From Mesostigma viride (lineage: Eukaryota; Streptophyta; Mesostigmatophyceae; Mesostigmatales; Mesostigmataceae), in assembly GCA_009746045.1 (NCBI GenBank), contig RPFO01000027.1:3749609-3813608 (forward strand): a stretch of 64,000 nt of DNA, given 5' to 3'. The notes under the pieces were generated by a model. That model ran no database searches and had not been told where the DNA came from. It saw only the letters and a program-made list of their open reading frames with translations. Shown here one piece after another: positions 12,974 through 22,929 of this stretch (position 1 is the stretch's first letter; every line of letters begins with the position of its first letter). Both the position numbers and the translations under genes were made by a program.

Positions 12974-13537
12974 ATTCACGCATCAAAAGTCCACGGATGG
13001 CGGCCCAGCCACGCGTAGCCTGGGGCACGCCATGTGAGGCCGTTAATCAACTGCGTCACGTGAGCATAAGTCCGGACTCCTACACACACAGATCTCGAAT
13101 GATTTATCTAGTACCAAATCCGACAGGCTTGCATCACTCCCCGGAAAGGAGAACTTTTGCGGATGACTGTAGGTGTCAGTTGGCGATGCCTTAGGATCCG
13201 GAGACGTCCGTCCTATAGTCAGCAAAAATTGGTGCGAGAGGTCCCCAGTTCGATTCCGGCCTGGATTCATTTGCAGATCGCGTTTTCCGCGGACCGGCAC
13301 TGAACGCAAATGGTTTTCACCTTTGCGGCGTGCCAAATCAGAATAAGTCCTCAGTGGGAGGGGAACATGGGATGGAATGGATGGTGTAAGCTATCTAGGT
13401 CCTAGCGATTCGGGCCGCGGTGCCCACACCCCTGTAACTAGGACCTAGATAGCTTATACCATCCATTCCATCCCATGTTCCCCTCCCACTGAGGACTTAT
13501 GCTCACGTGACGCAGTCACGTGTCTATTAATTAATTA
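12974..13537. repeat. LINE 3'-end fragments forming the core of a long inverted repeat
   Basis: A minus-strand LINE tail fragment (12974-13073 and 13343-13403) abuts a plus-strand tail fragment (13404-13537), which meets the tail of minus-strand copy D. Around the centre (about 13537, an attaatt run) more than 100 bp on each side are reverse complements, so this is a near-perfect palindrome. Together with copies A and D it makes an inverted repeat of about 2.5-kb arms. Confidence 0.85.
13074..13342 (+). mobile_element. tRNA-like (SINE-type) insertion with 8-bp TSD
   Basis: The insert splits a LINE tail and is flanked by ataagtcc at 13066-13073 and 13343-13350. It contains a match to the tRNA T-arm/B-box consensus (agttcgattcc near 13249) and an A-box-like tatagtcagc upstream, spaced like a tRNA lacking its anticodon arm. 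The tRNA-like part sits in the middle rather than at the 5' end, so a degenerate SINE is likelier than a functional tRNA. Confidence 0.5.
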
Positions 13538-16242
13538 ATTAATTAATAGACACGTGACTGCGTCACGTGAGCATAAGTCCTCAGTGGGAGGGGAACATGG
13601 GATGGAATGGATGGTATAAGCTATCTAGGTCCTAGTTACAGGGGTGTGGGCACCGCGGCCCGAATCGCTATGAATGCCATACTTGGTCACACGCGGAGCC
13701 CCCACAGGCTTGGGGGTGGTCTCCTTCATCACTACTTGCCATCTATCCTTGCGCACCATCTGCCTCCATATTACAGACAAACCAGGAGGCTGCCCGGGGG
13801 TGAGCCCGTCACGTCTAGTGTAGCACATGTCCATGCCGAGTCTATCACGAAAAGTCCACGGGTGGCGGCCCTGCCGCGCGCGGCCGGGGGCACGCCAGGT
13901 GAGGACATATCGCCCAGGCTGGGCGGGCTTGGTGCCAGCTAGTCTATCTGATGTATCTACCTGATCTGTGCGGGCCAGGTGCCCGGCTAGGCCCAGGCGC
14001 CTGTGCCTAATAATGTGGGAAACATAGGGCAAATCAGCGTACAAATCCTCATTACTAATGTGCAAACCAAAGGGGATGTTAAGGGCCTTGCGCAGCATCT
14101 TCGTGACGGCGCCGTCGAGTCGTTGCTCCAGCTCCTGCATCAGTGTCCACGTCTCGGCGCCGTAGGTCAGGATCGTCAGAATGACGACCTTGAAGAGGTC
14201 ACGCTTGACGATCCGGGGTAGGGCGGGGTTGCTCCACCAGCGGCGGTGGTCATGGAGGTGCGCCCACGCCATGCCGATCCGTGTCGTCATGTCGTCCTCG
14301 CAGTCAGGAAGCCAACTGCCGAGCAGCTTGAAGCGGCCTGAAGTAGGGTAGTTGACCTCGGCATCGTCTAAGAGGCGGAGTGTGGGTGGGGGCCCTGCCA
14401 TGCCGAGGGCCAGGGCCTCCGTTTTGGGGCTGATTTCTAGACCAACCGCCCGAGCCTCGAGCGCCAGGCAGTCCAGCCAAAGTTGGGCAGACTCCGGCTT
14501 CTCGATGAGCGTGATGTCGTCGGCATAAATGAGGTCAGCTAGTAAATTCTGCTGGTTAGTCGGCCCCCCTTCCCCAAGCTCGTTCGTGATCGCTAGGCCA
14601 GGGGCACGGCCTGCAATGCTAGCAAAGCGAGCACGTGCCTGGCGCATAACATAATCCACTACAATAATAAACAGGTACGGCGACAGGACGCAACCCTGCC
14701 AGACGCTGGTCTGCAGTGGGCATGGCGGGGTAATGCCGTGTTGAGTGCGCACCGAAGTGGTCGACCCCTCATACAGCGTGCGGATGACGGTAATCAGGGG
14801 AGTGGGGACGCGAGCGCGAGCAAGTACAGCCCATAGAGCGTCCCAGAGGACAGAATCAAAAGCCTTGATGAAGTCGACGAAGATCAGGATGGCGGGAAAC
14901 TCACCAGGTTGCAGGAGAGCGATTTCCTCGAAGAGGCGACGCGCGACGAAGATGGCCATGACGGTGTTGCGCCCAGGACGGAAGCCCATTTGACTTTCCC
15001 CAAGGTGACAGTCGAGAGCAGAACGAAGGCGGTTGAGGATCATGCGCATGAACAACTTAAGTGCGGCGCTCTGGATGCAGACTCCTCTGTAGTTGGCGGG
15101 GTCGTCAGGGGAACCTTTGTTTTTGTACAGCATAATACGGTAGCTGTGCTGCCACTCAGGAATCGGCGGCGCGTCGGCAAGCAGGATCCGGTTGCAGACG
15201 TCAAGCAGGAACCCCGTGAGCGCCGTCAGCTTAATCACCGGGGCTGGGAGCTGGTCAGGTCCAACGGCAGCATAGAAGCGGAGTTGCTTGGCGGCGGTGC
15301 TCAGCTCGAGCTCGGTGAACGGCGGGAGCTCGTTGGGGTGGGCCAGGGGTTCCGTCAGGGCTGGGTACGTGTAGTCCTGCTCAGCGGCGGGCGGCGTGGG
15401 CGGCGCAGGGACGTCCGCCGGTGCTACTGCCAGGCGTGCGGCCGCCAGAGGGCCAAGCGGCGGAGGCGGCGGGGGGGCGCCGAGCAGCCGGGACTGGGAG
15501 GAATACCACTGGTTGAGCTGCTGCTGCGGTGAGCCAGAGAGCGTCCGCGGCGCCGGCTGCGCGCCGCCGCGGCGGGCCGTTGGGCGTGACGCAGGCGGGT
15601 CCAGGCGTACTTGCCGTGCTGGTCCTTGAGGTGGGCGAAGTACTCGCGGACATGAAGGTCCTCCTGCTCCTTGGTCGCCTGCCGGATGGCCGAGTGGTAA
15701 TCGGCTTTGAGGCGGGCATAGCGGGCGGGGTCGCTGTTGTCGCGCAGGGCTTGCCGGGCCTGGATGACGGCGGGGAGCCGGTGCAGGCTGGTGAATCGGG
15801 GCGGGCGGCGGGGGGGCAGTAGGGCCCCGGCCGCGGGCAGCTTGTCAGCGAGGTGCCGAAGGGCCGATGCCGGGCCGGCAGCGAACAGCTGGGCGTGGCT
15901 GGCCGGGATGTCCAGCGCGTCGACGAACGCCTCTGCGGCGCGCTTGTGGGCGCGTTTTTCAGGGAAGTCCTCCAGAGCGTCGTCAGATTTCTCGAGCAAC
16001 TGAAGTGTGCGCAAATCAGGTGGTGCCACGTGCTTACGAAAGGGCGAGGGGAATCGCAGGCGGATGCGGGCGGTGACGATGCGATGATCGGAGCGCACCA
16101 GGGGGATCACATGCGAGCGAGCAGCTAGTACAGATCCTTGATGACGCTTGCGCATTACAACATAGTCAATGCAGCGTTCAGTGCCAGTTGGCGAGGTGTG
16201 TGTGACCAAAGCATCTGGACTATGTGGAAAGCGGGTGTTTGC
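13538..16242 (-). mobile_element. LINE copy D, minus strand, longest 5' extent
   Basis: Nearly identical to copy A in inverted orientation, but it reaches further 5' into the endonuclease domain (CIDYVVMRKR..PLVRSDHRIV, encoded at about 16170-16080). Its 3' tail is the (TTAA)n stretch at about 13526-13548. High identity to copy A implies recent activity or copying of the pair. Confidence 0.9.
13625..16209 (-). pseudogene. LINE ORF2 copy D (endonuclease end plus reverse transcriptase), frameshifted
   Basis: The endonuclease end and linker are read from 16209 to about 15424. The reverse transcriptase is read from about 15238 down to 13625, with FVDFIKAFDSVLW and LIYADDITL intact. The two parts are in different frames around the same homopolymer that breaks copy A (7 G here on the plus strand) and near another indel at about 15570. 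It encodes the same protein as copy A with very few substitutions (for example YPTSG against YPPSG). Confidence 0.87.
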
Positions 16243-16250
16243 AGCGTGTC

Positions 16251-17664
16251 TATTAATTAATTAATTAATCTAGGTCCTAGTTACAGGGTAATGTGGGCAC
16301 CACGGCCCGAATCACTATGAATGCCATACGCGGTCACACGCGGAGCCCCCACAGACTTGGGGGTGGTCTCCTTCATCACTACTTGCCATCTATACTTGTG
16401 TACCATCTGCCTCCATATTACAGACAAACCAGGAGGCTGCCCGGGTGTGAGCCCGTCACGTCTAGTGTAGCACATGTCCATGCCGAGTCTGTCACGAAAA
16501 GTCCACAGGTGGCGGCCCTGCCGCGCGCGGCCGGGGGCACGCCAGGTGAGGACATATCGCCCAGGCTGGGCGGGCATGGTGCCAGCTAGTCTATCTGATG
16601 TGTCTACCTGATCTGTGCAGGCCAGGTGCCCGGCTAGGCCCAGGCGCCTGTGCCTAATAATGTGGGAAACATAGATAGGGCAAATCAGCGTACAAATCCT
16701 CATTACTAATGTGCAAACCAAAGGGGATGTTAAGGGCCTTGCGCAGCATCTTGGTGACGTTGCCGTCGAGTCGGTGCTCCAGCTCCTGCGTCAGTGTCCA
16801 GGTCTCGGCGCCGTAGGTCACTGAGGAGCGTAAGAATGACGACCTTGAAGAGGTCACGCTTGACGATCCGGGGTAGGGCGGGGTTGCTCCACCAGCGGCG
16901 GTGGTCATGGAGTTGCGCCCACGCCATGCCGATCTGTGTCGTCAGGTCGTCCTTGCAGTCGGGCATGTTGCACCGCTCACGCGCGGTACACGACCAGCCA
17001 CAGCCTTAGCTTAGTCCTTGTACAGCCATGCTACGTCCTGGCTATGATCAGATTACTTGCCCACGCTCCTTGTTATGCCCTGCTCACATGGGTCTTATTG
17101 CACCCACAGATTGCCGGATCGTTAGCGTGTCCGTTTACGGCTAGTGTGCCCGAATGCAGCTGTGGCATGCCTTATTAGGCATGAAGGAGACTGGGGGTCT
17201 CTGCCCTTTCTCCTGTTGTGCACACACAGGGATTAAAAGCACTTCGGTGCTCTGTGACTCCCCAACGAGAGCACGTGTTTAATTAATTAATTAATTAATT
17301 AATTAATTGCAGTCGGGAAGCCAACTGCCTAGCAGCTTGAAGCGGCCTGAAGTAGGGTAGTTGACCTCGGTGTGGTCTAAGAGGCGGAGTGTGGGTGGGG
17401 GCCCTGCCGTGCCGGCGAGCCGCCCAGGGCCTCCGTTTTGGGGCTGATTTCTAGACCAACCGCCCGAGCCTCGAGCGCCAGGCAGTCCAGCCAAAGTTGG
17501 GCAGACTCCGGCTTCTCAATGAGCGTGATGTCGTCGGCATAATGAGGTCAGCTAGTAAATTCTGCTTGTTACTCGGCCCCCCTTCCCCAGCTTGTTCGTG
17601 ATCGCTAGGCCAGGGGCACGGCCTGCAATGCTAGCAAAGCGGGCACGTGCCTGGCGCATAACAT
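16251..17664 (-). mobile_element. LINE copy E, left part (interrupted by a short retroposon and by the virus)
   Basis: A diverged minus-strand LINE copy with its (TTAA)n tail at 16251-16268. It is interrupted at 16964-17306 by a short retroposon, then continues to 17664, where the integrated virus begins. The missing sequence resumes at 36617, so copy E was one element before viral insertion. Several indels break its reading frame. Confidence 0.88.
16964..17306 (+). mobile_element. Short retroposon (SINE-like) copy 1 with (TTAA)n tail and 11-bp TSD
   Basis: A 343-bp insert flanked by ttgcagtcggg (16953-16963 and 17307-17317). It ends in a long (TTAA)n run preceded by cacgtgt, which is also found just before the LINE tail. 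It has no coding capacity and no clear internal pol III box. A second, 5'-shorter copy lies at 37046-37297. It is either a SINE using the LINE machinery or a 5'-truncated end of another LINE. Confidence 0.85.
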
Positions 17665-17790
17665 TAATTAATTAATATATTAGATTCCATCATCATTCCA
17701 TCATCATTCCGTCATCATGACTATGAATTCCGCCATCCCTTATTCTGGCATCTGCCACCACTACTATATTGCTGGCATATGTCACGCTTA
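17665..17790 (+). repeat. Left outer terminal inverted repeat of the virus
   Basis: The first 35 bp (17665-17699, starting taattaattaatatattag) match 36559-36593 exactly in inverted orientation. A looser match continues through ctggcatctg..cacc blocks to about 17790. This places the 190-residue gene at 17955-18527 inside the element. Confidence 0.82.
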
Positions 17791-17954
17791 TTAGGCCATG
17801 TGGAAGTGAGGAGATATCCATCCACGGATTGGCACAGGCCCTGAAAAAACGGCCAGCCATGACAAATAGCATTCCTTGATAACGAATTTGCTAACAAGGA
17901 CGCAATACCATTAAGCGAATTCAAGTCAGCTCCAAGCAACGCATGAAAGCGTGC

Positions 17955-18527
17955 TCAATCCCGAGCCTCGTGGCCCGAGTACTGCGACCCAGCACCGGCG
18001 AGCCTCTTCGAGCTCTCGTCCTCGTGCTCGTCGCCGCCAGCCAGTTGCTTGAACGAGCGCTTCTTGCTTTCTGACCCGTCCTTGTTTGCGGCAAAGGCCA
18101 TCTTCGCCTCTGCCCACGCGTGAATGAGAGCAAAAGCAGAGATTCCGGGCTGGCGCTTCGAGGCCTTGAAAGTTTTCATGAAATCGTTGACCTTCTCAAC
18201 GCAGCCAGCGCATTCGTCGAGACGCTTCCATTCGCAGCGATCTTCGAGCTTCTTGGGCTTGCTCGAGCCTTTCTCGTAAACCCATTCTACAAGGACCTTG
18301 GGAGTTTTTCTGTCAACAGCATCGTAAGCGGCATCGTGGACTTTTAGCACCTCGCATGTTGGGGCGTAATCGCCGGCCTCGCCAGATGGTGCGATATCAC
18401 CTTCTAATTGTTCGGACAGACGAGAAATTTTATTGTCCATGGCCGTTAGCTTATCATCGAATTCGTCAAACACTTTCCCCAAAAGAGCAAGCGCTTTCTC
18501 GCATGGGCCTGCGTTTCTGGCCGCCAT
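17955..18527 (-). CDS. Unknown 190-residue protein at the left edge of the virus
   Basis: I do not recognise it. The N-terminal ~45 residues look helical and coiled-coil-like (LLGKVFDEFDDKLTAMDNKISRLSEQL). The middle has a small Cys cluster (CEWKRLDECAGC) and the C-terminus is charged and low in complexity. It lies between the outer terminal repeat and the left palindrome array, unlike all other viral genes, which lie inside the arrays. The frame is open, and an AT-rich cattattaa stretch lies ~50 nt upstream. It could be an accessory gene acquired by the virus or a host fragment carried with it. Confidence 0.6.
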   Translation of the reverse strand: MAARNAGPCEKALALLGKVFDEFDDKLTAMDNKISRLSEQLEGDIAPSGEAGDYAPTCEVLKVHDAAYDAVDRKTPKVLVEWVYEKGSSKPKKLEDRCEWKRLDECAGCVEKVNDFMKTFKASKRQPGISAFALIHAWAEAKMAFAANKDGSESKKRSFKQLAGGDEHEDESSKRLAGAGSQYSGHEARD

Positions 18528-18666
18528 GGCTAGTTCGGAACGTTTTCACGACTTGGCTACCTGGTTAATAATGCATTTCATCACTAACAACATCGTCCAA
18601 GTCCCGTTACGTACGCTGGCATCGCAAAGTCCGCGCGGATGGCTAGTCACGGTGGGTACAGGTGGG

Positions 18667-19427
18667 CTAGACAAAAGTACCATCTATTATATAGTAAAGA
18701 ACTGGTACTTTTGTCTAGGTGGGTCCGCGCAATGTGGGGGCGCCTGTCAGCATGCGAGCGGTGACGGTGTCAAGTACATATCGGCCGGTACCTAGACAAA
18801 AGTACCATCTATTATATAGTAAAGATCTGGTACTTTTGTCTAGGGGGTACCGTTGCCACCACCCGGGCATAATTCTATCACTCGTACCGTGACCACCAGA
18901 CCACCAACCCGGTACAAAGTCACCCCCCAAAAACCATCACTTTGATGCCGTGACCCCTAGTTTGCGTTGCTATTTTTAGAAATATTTTTAGAATTCTTAT
19001 AGATTCTATCTATTTACCCATAAAATTTGATGGTTGAAAATTTGAATAAAATTAATATAGAATCTATAAGAATTCTAAAAATATTTCTAAAAATAGCAAC
19101 GCAAACTAGGGGTCACGGCATCAAAGTGATGGTTTTTGGGGGGTGACTTTGTACCGGGTTGGTGGTCTGGTGGTCACGGTACGAGTGATAGAATCATGCC
19201 CGGGTGGGTACTATGGTGGGGCAATGATCGATGAGAGGTATCGATGCTATACCTAGACAAAAGTACCATCTATTATATAGTAAAGAACTGGTACTTTTGT
19301 CTAGGGGGGTCCGTACAATGTTTGGCCAGGGTTCGACGGCTGTCGATGATCGATGAGAGGTGTCGATGGTAAACCTAGACAAAAGTACCATCTATTATAT
19401 AGTAAAGAACTGGTACTTTTGTCTAGG
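18667..19427. repeat. Left array of four 54-bp palindromes
   Basis: Copies lie at 18667-18718, 18791-18844, 19252-19305 and 19374-19427. Each has 17-bp arms (cctagacaaaagtacca and its reverse complement) around a 20-bp centre (tctattatatagtaaagaac, 16 of 20 A/T; one copy has agatc). The ~70-bp spacers share ggtccg..caatgt starts with the right array but have diverged. A foldback element sits between copies 2 and 3. Confidence 0.95.
18860..19206. mobile_element. 347-bp foldback element inside the left viral array
   Basis: Two 150-bp arms (18860-19009 and 19057-19206) are near-perfect reverse complements around a 47-bp AT-rich loop. The ends are cacccgggcat. There is no coding capacity and no clear target-site duplication. 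It interrupts a spacer of the palindrome array, with no counterpart in the right array, so I read it as a MITE-like insertion or a hairpin-derived duplication. Confidence 0.85.
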
Positions 19428-19446
19428 GGGGTCCGTGGAGTTATTT
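19426..19446 (+). repeat. Left inner terminal repeat (21 bp, perfect)
   Basis: The sequence from the end of the fourth palindrome (gggggg) through tccgtggagttattt is repeated exactly in inverted orientation at 35921-35941. It marks the border between the coding core and the palindrome arrays. Confidence 0.93.
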
Positions 19447-19485
19447 CAAGAAAATGCGCACAATGACAAAAAAAATCCAACTTTA

Positions 19486-22400
19486 TTATTCGACACATAC
19501 CGCCTCGCCCTCAGCCAAGGAGCTGGCGTTCAAGAAAGGGAAGTTGTCATCGAATGGCAAAAATGCGTCGAATTTCTCGTTGCCCCACCACATGGGCTTG
19601 TATCGCTCACAAAAATTGATCATGCTGGCCTTCGACAGAACAAGCTCGCCACCACTCGCCCTCTTACGGTTCTCGGTGCTCACGGTAATCCCTAGGACAG
19701 GTGTGATCATCTTCCGAATCATCCCAACGCTCTGTGCATAACTGGGGCCAGATCCGTCCCTCCCCTTGACCCTATACTCAAACACGGACCTCGCGAAGGT
19801 GGGATTGCCTGCCATCTCCTTGTCGATCCTATCCCCTATGACGGCGACATCGAAGCGACTGATGACATGGCGATGCTCGCTGTCCGGGTCCAGCGCCCAC
19901 TGCATGATGCCAGTCCCCTCCAGCATCTTCATCGAGACCGCCAAGGCCCTCGCGAGGCCGCACGATCTGAAGGACTTGAGGTCGAACAGGGAGTCGGCGG
20001 CCATCATCTCCTTAATCTTCTCGTGGAGGTGGTGCTTCGTCCCCAGCCCAGTGACCTTCGAATACTGCCTCACCCCGCTGAAAACGTGCCTCTTCTTGTC
20101 CTTGTCCAGAATCTTGGGAAGCTCGTCGTCGAATAGGTCCTCTGGGATGTTGTAGCAGTGATGCGCCAGCTCGTATACGTTCTTGAGTCGCCTCTCGAAC
20201 GTCGACAGCGGAGTGTCGCCCCCCACTCGCTCTTCCAGTTTCTGGTACTCCTCCTTCGTCACCATCCAAATCTCGGTGTCCTTGTCTGGATCAGCGACAG
20301 GAATGAATTTCTTCGAATTGTTCACCGAAATGTTGGTGTCCGAGACGAGAGCCACGCCGTAGTCCTCTGTCAAGAGCTGGACCAGGTTTTGCTTGTACCG
20401 GGACCTCGAGATCGCCTGGTCCTGCTGGTTTCGGCAGAACAGCTTGAATTTTGGACACGAGGGGTTGTAAATCCTCTTCATGTCCTCGCCCCAGTCGCAA
20501 ACGATCTCGGCGTTGTCGGCCATCAGGTTCAGCAGCTGTGTGTCGCCGTCGATGACAGATTGGACGATGGTGTCGTAGTCCATGGGAGGGCGGGTGGCGC
20601 CGGTCGTGTCGTCGCGATAGACGATGACCATCTCCCCGCTGATCAAATGACGAACCCTGAAAATTTGCTGCAGAGTCGTCGTGTACTCGGCGTAGTAGGG
20701 AGAATTGATAAACCCCCCAACCATGCAGTCAAAGCTGTGCTCAGTGTAGGAGACGCCGACTGTGATGGTAGGACTAGCGCACAGGAAGTCGAGATCCTTC
20801 CACGCCTCGTTTGCCCCCTTGTCCAACCCCTCCTTACTGGTCTCCCTCGTGTATAGTTTCCAGTTCTTCCCCTCGAGAGTGGCAGCGAGTCTGTCGCACA
20901 CCGTCTCCGCCATCTTCTTGCCGCTCATGGGGCAAAACACCCTCTGGCCAGCTTCCAGCCTCTCCCTGCACTCGTTGACAACCGCCTCCAAGTAGACCCC
21001 CATCCAATTCTCCTCCACGTCGACGTCGATCCACCTCAAGGTGCGGTTTGTAGGACGCTTGAACACGTTCCGTGTGGCGACGAACCCCCCATTCGGTCGA
21101 TGCGCGGAAAGAAAGTCGTGCACCTTCTGTGTGACGGTGGCGTCCATGGCGATGACCACCTTGGCGGTCTCGATGAAGTACACCAGTTTTCGAATGATGT
21201 CCTTCTTGCGATGGGACTTGATATGAGAACCGGATAGCGCATTCAAGGTGTTGTACACCTCGTCCAGCACGAGGACATCGAACGGCTTGTCTGGCAGGCG
21301 GAGGACGCTGTTCACGACGATGGCGACGAGGTCGTCAGCGATCATCCCGCCATCTCCTGCGAGGTAGGACCGGACGTTTGGGGCGTTGTACCTGGAGCGG
21401 AATGCTCCGTTGGACCACGTCCACACCTGCTCAAGCTCGCTGAGTTTTTGGTAGTTGCGAACCTCCTCTTTGGAGAGAGCGATGTTCGCCACCACGAACA
21501 GCATGCGGACGTCTTTCTTGAACCCCACCGCCTCGTTTACGAATTCTCGAAGCCTCTCCGACTTCCCCGTTCCGCAATTGGACTGGATGAGCAGCGTCTT
21601 CTTCTCGCCATCGCCGAGAAGCTTCTTGGTGTCGAACGGGCGGATCTTCTCCTCGTCGTATGTCTCAGTGAAAGGCACCCCATTTGCCATCAAGACTACG
21701 GCTGTCGGTGGCGCAATCTCAATGAAACGGCGCTGAGAGTCCTGGTGGCACCTGTACAGGACCGATCCATCCTTGAGGATTTGGTTGAATGGCCCGTTGT
21801 TGGCGTGAACCCTCAGGCAGATCTTGCACACCGGGTTCGCAGAGTCGACCGAGTACTTGACGAACGTCGCCTCCCCGTGCTCGGAGCTCTTGCAGGTCGT
21901 GTACAGGTATTTGCACCCGGGAGAGAACTTTTTCATTGCCTCGATGGAGACGGAGATGTCAAGCCCCTCTGGTGGAGGGACAGTCTTGCCGCATCCTCTA
22001 AACACCGGGTGGCTCGAATCTGACAGCTCGGAATCGTCGATGTAAGGCAGACGAATCAGCCCTGTCTCGTCGAAGACCGTCACCAGGTAATCTGCGACGT
22101 CGGTGCTCTCCCCTGGGACTGGACGAAGATAGGCGTCTTCCCCGCTGTCGTCCCGCTTCTTCATGCCCATCATCCGGAAGGCGCGGTATCTGGAGTAGAT
22201 GTTCTTGTCATAGGCGAATTCCAGGTCGTGCTTAGGTGCCCACACACCAGGCATCTTCTCAACTACAGGATTGGCATGAGCGTGCATATCCTCCCAGTCC
22301 TCCCGTGTATGGTCAGACTTGACGAGAAGTCGGCACACCCTCCCTTGAGCCCCACCTGTCAAATCCATGGCGCACTGCTCTAGGAACGACTGGAAAAGCT

Positions 22401-22929
22401 CTCCCATCTTCACCCTTTCTTCCATCGTCGGGATATATATCCCAGGAATCGTGACGTGGACCGAGTTCTTGAAAACCCCGTTCCTGACACGATGGCCGAG
22501 AAGAACCTTCAAGTCGCGGTCTTTGTCGAGGTCGAGCTCGTACATGTCATAGAAGAACGATAAAATCGCAGACTTGGCGTACCTCTCGAGATCATAAGGG
22601 AGTGGTTCGTTAGTCTCCCAGTCGAAATCAAAATACGGGCAAACGTAGACGCCAGGCGAGAGAATTTCGAGCAGGTGCGGATCGCTCTCAGAAAGTTCTG
22701 CGTGAGTCTTTATCAAATCCTCCTTGCAGCCAAACGCAGCGTACATGTTCGTTTTTTTGTAGGCGTTCAGCGCCATCAAGTACTTCATCCCATGAGAACG
22801 CCCATAAGCCTCCGCAGCGTCTTGTGCTCTCTCTTCGTCGTATGAGTACATGACGCCGGGTAGTCTCGCGTGCGTCGGGGTCTTTTTGGATGCAAACCAC
22901 AAGGGCTTAAACCCCGAGGTGCCCGCCAT
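19486..22929 (-). CDS. Primase-helicase: AEP primase fused to a UL9-like SF2 helicase
   Basis: Probable replication initiator, 1147 residues. Residues ~90-260 carry archaeo-eukaryotic primase signatures of the herpes/pox type: YFDFDWE (99-105, metal-binding acids), NSVHVTIPG (155-163) and NIYSRYRAFRMMGMKK (243-258). A zinc-binding stretch follows (VCKIC at 368-372, then YRCH at 392-395). Residues ~440-800 form an SF2 helicase: NCGTGKS Walker A (451-457), LDEVY (555-559), MDATVT motif III (595-600) and QQIFRVR motif VI. Herpesvirus origin-binding protein UL9 has this helicase type. The last ~300 residues are unassigned. The start is the ATG at 22929, with a gtataaaaac box ~40 nt upstream. The gene ends 40 bp inside the left inner repeat. 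The domain calls are strong; origin binding is inference. Confidence 0.88.
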   Translation of the reverse strand: MAGTSGFKPLWFASKKTPTHARLPGVMYSYDEERAQDAAEAYGRSHGMKYLMALNAYKKTNMYAAFGCKEDLIKTHAELSESDPHLLEILSPGVYVCPYFDFDWETNEPLPYDLERYAKSAILSFFYDMYELDLDKDRDLKVLLGHRVRNGVFKNSVHVTIPGIYIPTMEERVKMGELFQSFLEQCAMDLTGGAQGRVCRLLVKSDHTREDWEDMHAHANPVVEKMPGVWAPKHDLEFAYDKNIYSRYRAFRMMGMKKRDDSGEDAYLRPVPGESTDVADYLVTVFDETGLIRLPYIDDSELSDSSHPVFRGCGKTVPPPEGLDISVSIEAMKKFSPGCKYLYTTCKSSEHGEATFVKYSVDSANPVCKICLRVHANNGPFNQILKDGSVLYRCHQDSQRRFIEIAPPTAVVLMANGVPFTETYDEEKIRPFDTKKLLGDGEKKTLLIQSNCGTGKSERLREFVNEAVGFKKDVRMLFVVANIALSKEEVRNYQKLSELEQVWTWSNGAFRSRYNAPNVRSYLAGDGGMIADDLVAIVVNSVLRLPDKPFDVLVLDEVYNTLNALSGSHIKSHRKKDIIRKLVYFIETAKVVIAMDATVTQKVHDFLSAHRPNGGFVATRNVFKRPTNRTLRWIDVDVEENWMGVYLEAVVNECRERLEAGQRVFCPMSGKKMAETVCDRLAATLEGKNWKLYTRETSKEGLDKGANEAWKDLDFLCASPTITVGVSYTEHSFDCMVGGFINSPYYAEYTTTLQQIFRVRHLISGEMVIVYRDDTTGATRPPMDYDTIVQSVIDGDTQLLNLMADNAEIVCDWGEDMKRIYNPSCPKFKLFCRNQQDQAISRSRYKQNLVQLLTEDYGVALVSDTNISVNNSKKFIPVADPDKDTEIWMVTKEEYQKLEERVGGDTPLSTFERRLKNVYELAHHCYNIPEDLFDDELPKILDKDKKRHVFSGVRQYSKVTGLGTKHHLHEKIKEMMAADSLFDLKSFRSCGLARALAVSMKMLEGTGIMQWALDPDSEHRHVISRFDVAVIGDRIDKEMAGNPTFARSVFEYRVKGRDGSGPSYAQSVGMIRKMITPVLGITVSTENRKRASGGELVLSKASMINFCERYKPMWWGNEKFDAFLPFDDNFPFLNASSLAEGEAVCVE

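Noticed and set aside
20158-20856. 232-residue plus-strand frame within the primase-helicase gene
   Set aside because: Antisense shadow of a gene whose catalytic motifs are clear on the other strand.
19486-22929. Reading the primase-helicase as a D5-type SF3 protein
   Set aside because: The helicase motifs (DEVY, MDATVT, QxxFRVR) fit SF2/UL9 rather than SF3, and AEP motifs precede them.
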